In this document: positions 1 through 11,283 of the stretch, one piece after another
Position numbering within the stretch: position 1 is the first letter of the stretch
How the letters are laid out: every line of letters begins with the position of its first letter
The notes under the pieces: generated by a model
What the model was told of the DNA's origin: nothing
The model's input: only the letters and a program-made list of their open reading frames with translations
The model's database searches: none
Program-made: the position numbers and the translations under genes
NCBI GenBank assembly: GCA_905220665.1
Contig: CAJNAR010000144.1
Span: 186,001-250,000, forward strand
Direction of reading: 5' to 3'
DNA length: 64,000 bases
Origin: Albugo candida
Taxonomy: Eukaryota > Oomycota > Peronosporomycetes > Albuginales > Albuginaceae

Positions 1-600
1 CCGAGGCCGACGCATTTCCTTAAGATTATAGTCCTATGATGTACAAAAAATGATACGACGCATTCCTGAGCTTCTAAGAAAAATCCGACTCATTCCTTGA
101 GATTTTTCTGTTAAATTCCCACTCATTTGAGTATAAACTCCAACACATACCCTCTTCGGTTTGAGATACAGCCCTGATATCTCTCTTTCCTTTTTTACAA
201 TTACGATCAAAGTGTCTATGCTATCCCTGCTACTTACTGCCTGGGCTATTATCTATAGCACATATATTGGAGACACGGGAGCGGCTGTGCCACTTGACCA
301 TACATCACAGTCCCCTAGATAATTGATCTAGTCAATACTTGTGATACTTTCTATTATTCCTGCAAGTGTAGGATGCGGTGCCAGTAGCAATAGAACAGAT
401 TGAAAACCACTATCCACCTGCCGTACCTGCAGCATCCATCTGCGAGAACGAACGAGCGCATCAGATGAAACAAAGCTGCTAATCGTTCGGCCTTTTACCA
501 GTTGGTTATGCTACTTTTCTATCTTATGCTGCTTACGGTAGTACCGATTGAAGGCGATTATTTATCGCACTAATACTCGCTATTAAGCAACTGAGACAGT
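1..600 (-). repeat. Truncated copy of a dispersed repeat unit
   Basis: Read on the minus strand, this stretch resembles 36840-37560 and, more weakly, 56550-57000 and 42180-42560. Shared landmarks are the string around TCGGTACTACCG, an 'AACTGG..AA..GCCGAACGA' block, 'GGCACCGCATC', 'CAAGTGGCACAGCC' and several spaced copies of ATGCGTCG. The ATGCGTCG motifs at 1-130 (plus strand CGACGCAT and near-variants) are irregularly spaced, so they are not a CRISPR or simple satellite. On the plus strand an ATG near 511 opens a short hydrophobic reading frame of about 20 codons that looks like a secretion signal, but no downstream exon is evident. The repeat is cut by the window edge. Confidence 0.6.
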
Positions 601-1345
601 GTATAGATTCCACCGGCATCATACTCTTACGCAATGTAATGTAAAGGCTGTGGATTACAAGTAGATGCTCTATGGAGGTGGCCTTGATGAAAAGATTCAT
701 CAGCCATTGTCGAACAGAAGGCACATTACAAAGCCATCAGACAAAATATACCGTGCCGTGAAAAAAGCGTCTCTCAATCGATTATTGAGAAGTGTGATTG
801 ACTCAGATAAAGTGTGTTTTCGACTTCTTAGAGATTCTACATTTCGATCAGGAAATCATTTAGGTCAAGTTGGACTAGTTTTGTCCTTTTGGCGCCATAC
901 ACGTGTCTAAAGTGTCGATAGATTTTCCTCATTGGCCTACTAGGCGCAGTTTATTGCAATAGTAGTCATTCTAGCGCATACGTTTTGTTTTTGTCCGGTG
1001 CTCGTAATTATTGACATTTATAGCCCATTCGCTTGGCGTTTATTACCTGTACGAACACACGTATATTAATATTTACAAGATAATTCATCACATGCGCGAC
1101 CAACGATGCACGGCATAGCCGTAATCTTGTTGATACGGATCGAATGTGTCAACTATGTAGACTACACACGCACCCTGTTCAGACTGTGTGCTTTCAGATC
1201 CATGAAGGCAAGACATCCATTGGACTCATTTACTTATTAGTCGTGTAATAAAGCTGCGACAACTCCGCATGAACAATCGAATTAAGGACACAATAAACAG
1301 AAAAACACTTATCCATGCAAATTACTTCGTTAAGGATATAAACAA
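601..1345. other. Intergenic, no gene recognised
   Basis: Between the repeat and the DAHP synthase stop codon only short reading frames occur (for example 81 codons at 665-910 on the plus strand). None has a recognisable domain, a convincing splice continuation or a secretion signal. The stretch may hold the remaining 3' part of the repeat and the 3' flank of the downstream gene. Confidence 0.4.
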
Positions 1346-2931
<1,586 letters not shown>

Positions 2932-3064
2932 TTTATAGCACAACGCTGCTGCCCCACGTCGTAGTGCCTTTCATATCTAATACCCTTCACGGATACATAC
3001 TCACTTAAATCTAAATATATTGTCCGACTCGAAAAGCGTCAGTTTCCACGGCAAAGCGCAGCGG
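2932..3064. promoter_or_regulatory. Shared promoter region, DAHP synthase / carboxypeptidase
   Basis: Only 133 bp separate the two divergent start codons, so this interval must contain both 5' UTRs and the core promoters unless an upstream exon was missed. No individual element can be assigned with confidence. Confidence 0.4.
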
Positions 3065-4880
3065 ATGAGACTTTGGTATATTGTTGCGAGTGTTTCGGTC
3101 ACTTTGATCAATGGAGTGCGAATCACACCTCTCTCACAGACGCACGCTCTCCCTCACTCACTTCAATTGGAATCGAATGAACTTCCAGCTGCAAATCTCA
3201 ACAAAACCTCTGACCGTGTCGAAGGTCTTCCAGGCTTGAAGCAGGACACGATGCTTCATCAGCACGCTGGACTGATTACACTATCTTCCGGAGAGAACGA
3301 TCGTTTATTTTATTGGCATTTAGAGGCTTACAAGAATCCCGAAAAAGCTCCACTGGTAATTTGGCTGAATGGAGGTCCAGGGTGCAGTAGCATGGAAGGT
3401 CTTTTCTAGTAGGTGCTGTGCATACAGAAATGATATTTGGTTACTTCCTTTTCGTAATGATTGTAGTGGAATCTCACCGTTCTATTTGGAGAACAACCAT
3501 GACATTCGACTGAATCCGCATTCGTGGTTGAATACAGCCAATTTGCTGTTCCTAGATCAGCCTGTGGGCACCGGGATGTCGTACACACACAAAAACGAGC
3601 ATAGAGTCGATGAGGAAACGATAGCCAAAGACTTTTACGATTTCCTGATCAAGTTTCTCAAACTTCACCGCGAGTATTTGTCTGTGTCACCCAATCAACC
3701 AGCCCGCTCTCGATCCATTTACATCTTTGGTGAGTCTCATGCGGGGCGATATATTCCACAATTCTCACAATACATTCTTGAGCAAAATATCGCTACGAAT
3801 GATATTCACATCAGCTTGGACGGAGTCGGAATCGGGAACGGATGGATCCATCCTATTATTCAATACGATTACAGCGAATACGCTCACGGAATGGGTCTCA
3901 TCACAGTCGGTCAAGTGCGTGAGCTGAAAGCGATGTATGTCAAATGTGTTGCCGATCTCAACATCTCCTTTTACTCCAAAACGTGTCTCGATAATTTGTA
4001 TTCGATCATCGACAGCGTCTCCAACTCACACGGAAAGCAACTCAATCAGTATGATGTCCGAATGTTTGTCAGCAGTATGCGCGAGTACCCAGTCGGAATC
4101 GATCATATCGTTGAGTACCTCAATCGCGTGGACGTTCGTAAAGCCTTACACGCAAACACTGAAAAATCATTCCGATACGATCAATGTAGCAGTGACGTTC
4201 ACTCTTCGCTGTTGAAATTCGATGGTGTAAGCACATTAAAAAATGTCAATTTTTTGCTGGAAAACAACATCCGAGTTCTCATTTACAACGGGCAATGGGA
4301 TATAGTTTGCAATCCTTACAACACAGAAAAGATGTTATTTTATTTGGAATGGAAGGCGTCGAAAGAGTTTCAAAGCTCCGAAAAGTATACGTGGATAATA
4401 AAGGACCAAAAGGAGCCAGCAGGGTACGTCCAGCAAGGAGGCAATCTGACGTATTTGGTGGTACCTGGAGCCGGGCATCTTGTGACATATGATGTCCCGG
4501 AAGTGGCGTTAAATATGGTCGATCGATTTATTCATCAGAAGGGATTTGTAAATCAAAAGCAGTCGATAGCCAGTATCTATACAAACATTTCGCATTTAGC
4601 GTCGTATCAATGTCCGAGTGTCGAGGATTTGCAGGCTGTGAGCGCGTTATTCCATTCGGGACAAACGTTTGCAACGGCTTTGTGGATTTGGATTGTCATT
4701 CTGATGACACTTTTGAGTGCAGTGATATCCTCCGTTATCACAGCGAATCACTTGCGCAATCGAATGAGACAAGGCTTGGAGCATTGTGCTTTATTGGACC
4801 AAGAAGAAGGTGATTTTTCAAAGGACCACACGGTAGATATCGCAACGAAAACGGTGATACAGGAGAGCCAATGTGATTGA
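3065..4880 (+). CDS. Kex1-like membrane serine carboxypeptidase (peptidase S10)
   Basis: Two exons (3065-3408, 3467-4880) separated by a 58-nt intron give 585 residues. The protein starts with a signal peptide (MRLWYIVASVSVTL) at the first in-frame ATG. WLNGGPGCSSMEG, the S10 oxyanion and substrate motif, lies just before the intron. The catalytic triad is visible as Ser in GESHAG (about residue 204), Asp in YNGQWDIVCNP (about 391) and His in VPGAGHLVTYD (about 451). A C-terminal transmembrane helix (about 519-541) and an acidic cytosolic tail match yeast Kex1, which trims C-terminal Lys/Arg from secretory proteins in the late Golgi. The role in this organism is inferred from that architecture. 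Its stop lies 14 bp from the convergent TVP23 stop. Confidence 0.93.
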
Positions 4881-4894
4881 AAATACATTGACAC

Positions 4895-5781
4895 TCATAC
4901 AATCACATTCTGTCCTGAATGTATCGATTGTTTCCTTCCCGCGGAAGTTTGCATCGAGTTTCCTAGAGCAATATCGCCAATCGTAGCCATCAATGACGAT
5001 CCTGCTGTGGAGCTGAATGCACTGAGAGCTCCTTCCGTCATGAAATTCTTCATTTTCTCTTGTGCATCTTTCTTGCATTTGGTGTACCCAACGATATTCG
5101 CGCCATTTAATACGAGTGCGACCAGAACGATGAGCGCCCACTGCAAATTGAATTTAAGGACAGAAATGATGAGGAAGAAGGCCCATAGAAGCGGTGTGCC
5201 GTAAAGAGCGGTCCAGAAAAGCCGAGAATCGACTGCGTGGGTCACCTTCCTCTCATGCGACTCGAAAATCCATTCACTCGTTCCGTCTTCGTTGATACGG
5301 TTCCACCAGCGTAAGCCAACTAATAAGCGACCGGAAATGTTTTTGACTGTCCAAAAGTCGAATGCTAAGAGTAGGACGCACAGCACGAAAATGAAGACAA
5401 AGCTGTCGGTAAATAAGCCTCCAAATATGTAAATAGCGAGAGCGAGTCCCTAGACGTGTATGTGTTGATGTGGGTTATTAATAGAAAGAGGGAGTTCATA
5501 CCTTGAAAAGAAGGTGAAAGAAGGCCGCGACTGGATGATGAGCTTTACGTAATGTGAAAGTAGAGGAAAATCTAAGCGATTTGATGTAAGAGTGTATGAG
5601 AATATAGAGTGATGAAGACATAATGCACTTCTTACTGAGAAATAGATGATTTTGGAGCAGGGAAGGCTTGCTGAGCGGTTGAGTTGATGCCGTCTTCCTT
5701 CTCATCCACTTGTACCTTGATAAATTCTAGCTCGTCCGCAGAATCCTCGCCTTGGAGATTCTTCTTCTCTTCGCTCATCAT
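4895..5781 (-). CDS. TVP23: TVP23-family Golgi membrane protein (DUF846)
   Basis: Three exons (5636-5781, 5502-5571, 4895-5449) join to 256 residues. The conserved core reads HHPVAAFFHLLFK, then a hydrophobic segment, then DFWTVKNISGRLLVGLRWWN, which is the TVP23/FAM18 signature. Three to four membrane helices follow from the sequence (around residues 70-90, 95-115 and a pair at about 160-205). The family resides in the late Golgi and is linked to vesicle trafficking; its biochemical activity is unknown. The intron at 5572-5635 is supported by frame closure and by restoring the family's N-terminal region. Two consecutive ATGs start the gene; either could be used. Confidence 0.9.
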
Positions 5782-6087
5782 TGCGCCTTACTATTTACTC
5801 ACAAAAGTACTAGTTTTATGTTAAGTTTTATGTTTATACGTCAGTCTAGGTCATTGTTGATGGCTCGATTACTAATGCAAGTTGAATTCGTCGCAGAAAA
5901 ATACATTAGTGACGTTGCAGCGTAACTTTGAGACGCGAAAGCAGATCCTGTCAAAGGAAGTCAAGTAAGTCGAGTAAGTCAAGTCTGCGATTCGAAAATC
6001 GAGACAGTGTGCATCATTCTCAACTTGAATTTGATTCAAATTTTGTGTCTCTTACACCATCATTAGACTTTAAGATCTGCAGCGAAC
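5782..6087. other. Intergenic, nothing recognised
   Basis: About 300 bp lie between the TVP23 start and the borealin-like stop. Only a short reading frame near 5928-6221 is present, overlapping the borealin-like 3' end on the other strand. No domain or RNA feature is seen. Confidence 0.4.
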
Positions 6088-7200
6088 TTAACGCAATTCG
6101 CTCAAAGCCGCTTGTACTTTGTTTTTGTACTCCTCCATTGTTGCTTGAAGTGCTTCTAATTGTACTCGTTTTTGTTTCTTTGTATCGGCTGATAGTGTTT
6201 TCAATTGATCGCTGTCTATAAAATCTAAAATCGTGTCCGAGTCGATTGCCGTACTCATCTCACAGTCGTTGCTGTTTTCGATTACTTTTTGCCTTTCTGA
6301 TTGCTTCATCGTAGAAAGTAAAACTGTCTTCATAACTGTGCTCGGGTCGGGAAGAATGGGTGAGCCATTAATTGAATATGTCAAGATTCGTTCTCCTTTG
6401 CGGGCTGTCCGTGGCATTGTCTAAGACGCATATCAAATCATTACAATCCTTCAAAATAGAGTTCTATTTTCTTACTCGTCCGATGGTTCCGGGCATCCGA
6501 TCTAATCTTGTGATCGCTGGAGTCTCGAACTTGATGGTCATCGGACGAGGTACGGGCGTTGAAGATGCCAATGGTAGTCGAGCTTGATTCCTTCTTATGC
6601 CCTACTTCCACTCGAACATCAGCCTACAGAATGTCATCAATCGAGGCACTTTCCTTTAAAACAATTGTGTGAGGTGCATCATGTACATCCACGTGAGCTG
6701 AGATGGAAGGGTTCTCGTCCAGAGTATGATGCTGAAGCTTTACTTTCTTGATCACATTATCAATGTCTCCATTGTATTCTCTTATGAATGTGTTCCATTT
6801 CATACTTCGAACTTTTTCGGGAAGATAAAGTAATTGAATTTTCAATTCCATCTTTATATCCGAAATTTGACGTTCTGCTTGCACTTGAAGAGCTTCGCAT
6901 CGCTTGTGAACTACAGATACACGCTGTAGAGTCATACATGATGATATGTGCAGCCGTCATGCATCCCTGAAGTGTGGTACCTTCTTTTTCAAGCAAATCG
7001 AGCAATATTTGCGCCTGTTGATATTTCTCACTTTTATGTTTAAGTTGCGCCGGTTTTTGGGAATCGTTGTTAGTAGATGTGTTGGATGGATAGGAAGGTA
7101 TAAAGCGAATATCTTCGATGCAGGTTTCACGAATCGGTTGCAACGGTGTGCTTTTTTTGGTTCGCAGTGTTCTGCCAAGTCGCCGGCGATCCGCTGGCAT
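6088..7200 (-). CDS. Borealin-like chromosomal passenger complex subunit
   Basis: Borealin binds INCENP and survivin and helps localise Aurora B to centromeres and midzone. Four exons (6981-7200, 6628-6910, 6476-6590, 6088-6420) give 316 codons in frame. The N-terminal half has a helix ending LLYLPEKVRSMKWNTF, resembling the borealin N-terminal three-helix region (LP..LR.M.W). The C-terminal half contains KFETPAITR and, just after an intron, MPRTARKGERILTYSINGSP, resembling the borealin C-terminal 'GE.I.S..GSPL' motif. A coiled coil (VQLEALQATMEEYKNKVQ) closes the protein. The 37-nt intron at 6591-6627 is unusually short and the least certain junction. Similarity is low overall, so the call rests on these two motifs and their order. 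Confidence 0.7.
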
Positions 7201-7260
7201 TCTTTTCTAACTATCAAGTTATAACGGTATCTAGATTCTTTACAACTCTCGAAAGGGAAG
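7201..7260. promoter_or_regulatory. 60-bp shared promoter region, borealin-like / small membrane protein
   Basis: The start codons of two divergent genes are separated by only 60 bp. If both gene models are right, transcription in each direction must start within or very near this interval or inside the opposite gene. No TATA or other element is assigned. Confidence 0.35.
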
Positions 7261-7548
7261 ATGGGGAAGAAAGATAAAGTAGCGCGAAAGTCGGAGGAGA
7301 TTGCACAGAAACAGAATGCTTCACTTTATACACGCGTGATATCAATTGGGATTACATCTTTTCTGGCCGAGAGAATATGGCGATATCGCTCTCTTATCAC
7401 TCAGCATTGGTATACAGAGACGCAAACAAGCTTGGAGCAATCTATGATCGTTCTATTTGAATACATAATACTTATGGGTCTATTATTTTTTACAGGAGCC
7501 GCCATCGGTAAACTAGTTGTTGCGTTTGAATCGATTTGCAGTAAATAG
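7261..7548 (+). CDS. Small single-pass membrane protein of unknown function
   Basis: A 95-residue reading frame starts with ATG at 7261 and ends in CSK. The N-terminus is strongly basic (MGKKDKVARK). An amphipathic region contains ITSFLAERIWRYR, and one clear transmembrane helix (about residues 62-86, IVLFEYIILMGLLFF) follows. I do not recognise the family. Its size and layout resemble small organelle or ER membrane proteins, but no function can be assigned. It shares a 60-bp promoter region with the borealin-like gene and is followed 88 bp downstream by bL36m on the same strand. Confidence 0.6.
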   Translation: MGKKDKVARKSEEIAQKQNASLYTRVISIGITSFLAERIWRYRSLITQHWYTETQTSLEQSMIVLFEYIILMGLLFFTGAAIGKLVVAFESICSK

Positions 7549-7636
7549 CATAAAATCTAGTTGAATGTTGTACGAAAGTCGCTACTAACAAGTCATTACC
7601 GGTAAATTAATCACTGAGTGGTCAACGAAAGACAGA

Positions 7637-7900
7637 ATGAAGGTTCGGTCTGCTATCAAACGAATGTGCGATCACTGCAAGATTGTGCGACGACGTCGTC
7701 GATTATACGTGATCTGCGATCGCAACCCAAAGCATAAGCAGCGACAAGGATACCACACATCCGCTTTCGCAAGCCAGAAACAAGTTGTATCAGGCAGCAA
7801 TTCCTCCTCAATTACAACAAATTGGCTTCATTGGTGCCGTTTTCCAGGTCTTGCAATTTTTCGATCTTTTCGTGAAGCGAAATTAAGCATCTCAGCATAG
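7637..7900 (+). CDS. Mitochondrial ribosomal protein bL36
   Basis: The first 38 residues match bacterial bL36 over its full length: [20 protein letters not shown]..., then [14 protein letters not shown]. The zinc ligands Cys11, Cys14, Cys27 and His33 are present. The protein belongs to the large ribosomal subunit, here presumably mitochondrial because the gene is nuclear. In the annotated frame a 49-residue low-complexity tail follows and stops at 7900. In the frame one base further on, from about 7781, the DNA instead reads [15 protein letters not shown] and then a hydrophobic stretch ending DLFVKRN and a stop near 7888. That reading looks more protein-like and suggests a frameshift, a sequence error or a missed processing event. 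Confidence 0.85.
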   Translation: MKVRSAIKRMCDHCKIVRRRRRLYVICDRNPKHKQRQGYHTSAFASQKQVVSGSNSSSITTNWLHWCRFPGLAIFRSFREAKLSISA

Positions 7901-8134
7901 CTATCCCGAACAAGCTCAAACTTTTTTACGATCTTCGGACGCTTTTGTCGATAATTGGAGCTCATACTTCTACATTAGCTTTAATTCATAATCAAGCTGT
8001 GTTCTTTGCGCTCTCTTTTCTGTCTCATCAAAGACGCATTGTTGGCGATCGCGAGATGGTGTCATAGCTCTGCTGCATACGGTAGAATCAAAGAGTGTTT
8101 TGCCCAATCACAAAGCGTTTCAATCGCCTTTGCG

Positions 8135-9841
8135 ATGATTTTCATTGTTCTACTATTTGTCTCCTCCTGCAGAACCGCTCTTGCGAACGGAGGAGCTCCG
8201 ACCTTGGTGTTTCTTCCTGATGAAGATATCGCAGCGCAAAATCCTTTGCTTTCCAGCTTGATTGACTTGCTTGGATTGCAATATTTGATGCTCAATCAGA
8301 GCGAATACAATCATTCTCTATCTTATTGGACAATCAGACCGGAATACATTGGAAAGATACGATTCGTATGGACTGAATTGGATTATATACACGTTAATCA
8401 GTACTTCATTTTATCAAAAACTACCTTTATACAATTAAACCGTATCCCCGGCTTTGATATACTGACAAACGATGACAAATTTACGCAGCACTTGAAGCGC
8501 ATGCAACAGCGCTATGGGAGAGCCTTATTTCAATATGTGCCACACTATTTCCTCCTACCGCGCGATTATAAGCAATATACAGTCACACATACACAGATAA
8601 AGAAACTCGTGCAATATGAAGAAAAGCGCACAAGCGATCCACTTGCGTACCAACGCTTCATTGCGCGCACACTTTCTTCGAGTACCTCTGAAGCTACAAG
8701 ATATAAATCAGTTCAGATTTTGACTAATCAAAAGGAAGTAAAGCAATTTCTAGCGCAACATGACAAGCAATTGGTAGAAATACGGCAGTACATCGAGCCT
8801 TTCCTTTTAGAAGGCCACAAGTTCAACTTCGGAGTGTATGTTGCAGTTCCATCCATCAACCCGCTTCGAATTTACTCTCATCGCATCCATTTGATCAAAA
8901 TTGCTTCAAAAGAATACCCAAATATGATGCAACCGAATACGACTCCATCTGCGTATACTTTTGACAATTACACTGCGCCATGGGATTTTCCTCCTTTGAT
9001 GAGATACTTTGTCGAATTTCCATCACCAAACTCCGAAGGAAGTGATGCGTGGGAAATCTTGAAGAGATATATGCGTTCTTATGGAATCGATGTCAATCAT
9101 ATGGAAGAAGAAATCACAGATGCGATTGTGAAATCGGTTTTATCGGTAAAAACCCGCTGGGAAAAGGAAATACGAAATGTGGCAGGTGAAGCGATACATT
9201 CCAATCAATTTATACAGTTATTCCAATTTGACTTTGAGATCGATGATATTGGTCGCCCGTGGCTGATTCAAGTGCATTCGAATCCAACGCTCAAGCCTGT
9301 AGAGTCGATACTCAGCACGGACGAAGCGCTGAGGAAGAATGTACTGCTCGACTTTTTGAAGTTGGCCAACGTTGCTGTCCATCCTGACAGGGTTTATGAA
9401 ACGGTCAAAAGGATTGATGAACGGTATTGCTCGGTACTGTGCGGAGAAAAGCGTTTGTGGGATCGAAATTGCTGGTTCTGTCCCGATGTCCACAATCAAA
9501 GCCATACTCTGTATGAATTCTCTCAAGAATATACGAGACGTGGGAGATTCGATTTGATATTCCCATCGTTGAAAAAGGAATACGACTGGATTGAGGGTGC
9601 AATCTCCAATGATTTGACTCGGCAGGATTTACTATCACTATTCAATACGTCGATGGACTTTACAACCAGATTTGAAGGGAGCTTGAGCAGCACATTTTGC
9701 ACGTATCGAGCGCATTGCAGTGATCATGGTGATTGCGTGAACGGTGTATGCGTTTGCGATGAGGAGTATGAAGGTCGCACGTGCTACATACTTAGAGATA
9801 TCGGGCTGGAGAGGATGCGAAAACCCGAGAAAAGCTTCTAG
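8135..9841 (+). CDS. Secreted or ER-lumenal TTL-fold protein with C-terminal EGF-like domain
   Basis: The first in-frame ATG (8135) opens a good signal peptide (MIFIVLLFVSSCRTALA); the 568-residue product is therefore predicted lumenal or extracellular. Residues about 60-440 follow the tubulin-tyrosine-ligase fold: YIEPFLLEGHKFNFGVYV, PLRIYSHR, FQFDFEIDDIGRPWLIQVHSNPTLKP. Normal family members have LIEVN at the last motif, where Glu and Asn bind magnesium; here the Glu is Gln and the order is QVHSN. The usual 'KP...G.GI' nucleotide-binding loop is also not recognisable (FIARTLSSS at that place). Near the end, six cysteines spaced as an EGF-like module (residues about 521-547, C..C..C..CVC..C) follow. 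Enzymatic activity on tubulin is unlikely; a lumenal ligase or a non-catalytic role is possible. Confidence 0.8.
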   Translation: MIFIVLLFVSSCRTALANGGAPTLVFLPDEDIAAQNPLLSSLIDLLGLQYLMLNQSEYNHSLSYWTIRPEYIGKIRFVWTELDYIHVNQYFILSKTTFIQLNRIPGFDILTNDDKFTQHLKRMQQRYGRALFQYVPHYFLLPRDYKQYTVTHTQIKKLVQYEEKRTSDPLAYQRFIARTLSSSTSEATRYKSVQILTNQKEVKQFLAQHDKQLVEIRQYIEPFLLEGHKFNFGVYVAVPSINPLRIYSHRIHLIKIASKEYPNMMQPNTTPSAYTFDNYTAPWDFPPLMRYFVEFPSPNSEGSDAWEILKRYMRSYGIDVNHMEEEITDAIVKSVLSVKTRWEKEIRNVAGEAIHSNQFIQLFQFDFEIDDIGRPWLIQVHSNPTLKPVESILSTDEALRKNVLLDFLKLANVAVHPDRVYETVKRIDERYCSVLCGEKRLWDRNCWFCPDVHNQSHTLYEFSQEYTRRGRFDLIFPSLKKEYDWIEGAISNDLTRQDLLSLFNTSMDFTTRFEGSLSSTFCTYRAHCSDHGDCVNGVCVCDEEYEGRTCYILRDIGLERMRKPEKSF

Positions 9842-9951
9842 ATACAGCAAACACTTCACGACGGGAGGTTAGGCGGTTGGAGGTTTTGGCAGTTAGTTCA
9901 CTCCGATGTCCCATATCGTATCCAACGATCCGAATTCAGTCAATAGCAATT

Positions 9952-11265
9952 ATGATGAGCATGATGTCTAAGGGCGGTGATACTGAACGCAAACAAGTGT
10001 CTTCCGCGAATCAAAAAGAAAAACAATTTATGAAGGCGATCGTATGGAAAGGCCCACACAAAGTTGCCTGTGAAACACGAACAAAGCCTCACATTTTGGA
10101 CTCAGAGGATGTGATTGTCAAAGTGACTTATTGCTCTGTTTGTTCTGGGTCAGATTCTCATTTATACTCTGGAGAGATTCCCACGATGGAAGATGGAATG
10201 ATACTCGGTCATGAAGCCTGCGGAATCGTTCGGGCAGTTGGTGATGATGTAGCAAAGCTACAAGTGGGCGATCACGTGGTCATCAGCTTTTCTATTGCAT
10301 GCGGTAAATGCGAGTTTTGCAAACGAGAAGAGTTCAGTGGCTGTGACGAGACCAATACTTCGCCGCAGTTTAGGGAACTTTATGGTGGACGTCCAGCTGG
10401 AGCGATTTTCGGATATTCCAAACTGGTTGGTAACATCGATGGCTCACAAGCAGAATACGTACGGGTTCCTTACGGAGACGTGAACTGCTACAAAATCCCT
10501 TCATCCGTTCCCGAAGAAAGTGCGCTTTTTGTATCGGATGTGCTATCAACGTCGCTGCATGCAACCGAAATGGCAGAAGTTGGCAAAGGCGATAATATCT
10601 TGATTTTCGGTCTGGGTCCGATCGGTCTTTATTGTGCTGCTTGGGCTCGTCACAAAGGCGCAAGAAGGATCATTGGAATTGACAACGTTCCGGAGCGGCT
10701 TACACTTGCTAGTAAGAAATTTGGCGTGGAAGCTTTCGATCGTCAGCACTTTTCATCTCAAGAATTACTTAAACGACTCCGTGGAACTGTTCCGCTTGGT
10801 GGAATGGATGCTGTCATCGATGCTACGGGATTTCGATACTCGGAAACATGGCAACATCGTCTACAGCGAGTTGCTGGTAAAGTACCAAGCACAACCGAAA
10901 TGCTAACAGAGTGCATGCAACTCGTTCGTAAATTTGGACGTGTGGCTCTTATCGCAGATTACCTCGGGCGTGTGAATCACTTTCCACTCGGCCACGTCTT
11001 TCAAAAGAATTTGATCATTCGATCGGGTCAATGTCCCGTGCAAAAGTACTTTGGCCAAGTGATGGATGCACTGGAGAAGGGCGTCATCGATCCGACATTA
11101 ATGGTGACACATCGAATTCGACTGGATCAAGTTCCTCAAGCGTATGACAGACTTTTCCGCAAGGAGCAAGGCTACATCAAGGTTCTGATTGAGGTATCCG
11201 ATCCACAAAGTGTTTCAGAAGAACAAGAGGTCGCAGGATTGCGACCTAAACAGCCCGTTCCATGA
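9952..11265 (+). CDS. Zinc-dependent medium-chain alcohol/formaldehyde-dehydrogenase-like protein (paralogue 1)
   Basis: The product is 437 residues from the ATG at 9952; the family core begins at MKAIVWKG about 26 residues in. The catalytic zinc region reads VCSGSDSHLY followed by LGHEACG, so the His of GHE and a nearby Cys are kept, although the Cys sits one position earlier than in the common 'CGSD' motif. A structural zinc lobe is present as CGKCEFCKREEFSGC. The NAD-binding Rossmann loop is GLGPIGLYC. The family oxidises alcohols or glutathione adducts in the cytosol; substrate is not inferable. A close paralogue lies at 23191-24438 on the same strand. The stop is 18 bp from the convergent helicase stop. 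Confidence 0.9.
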   Translation: MMSMMSKGGDTERKQVSSANQKEKQFMKAIVWKGPHKVACETRTKPHILDSEDVIVKVTYCSVCSGSDSHLYSGEIPTMEDGMILGHEACGIVRAVGDDVAKLQVGDHVVISFSIACGKCEFCKREEFSGCDETNTSPQFRELYGGRPAGAIFGYSKLVGNIDGSQAEYVRVPYGDVNCYKIPSSVPEESALFVSDVLSTSLHATEMAEVGKGDNILIFGLGPIGLYCAAWARHKGARRIIGIDNVPERLTLASKKFGVEAFDRQHFSSQELLKRLRGTVPLGGMDAVIDATGFRYSETWQHRLQRVAGKVPSTTEMLTECMQLVRKFGRVALIADYLGRVNHFPLGHVFQKNLIIRSGQCPVQKYFGQVMDALEKGVIDPTLMVTHRIRLDQVPQAYDRLFRKEQGYIKVLIEVSDPQSVSEEQEVAGLRPKQPVP

Positions 11266-11283
11266 GTAAGAATTTCTATTGCG

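Noticed and set aside
1..130. Spaced CGACGCAT-like repeats as a CRISPR-type array
   Set aside because: Motif copies vary, spacing is irregular, there are no uniform spacers, and the genome is eukaryotic.
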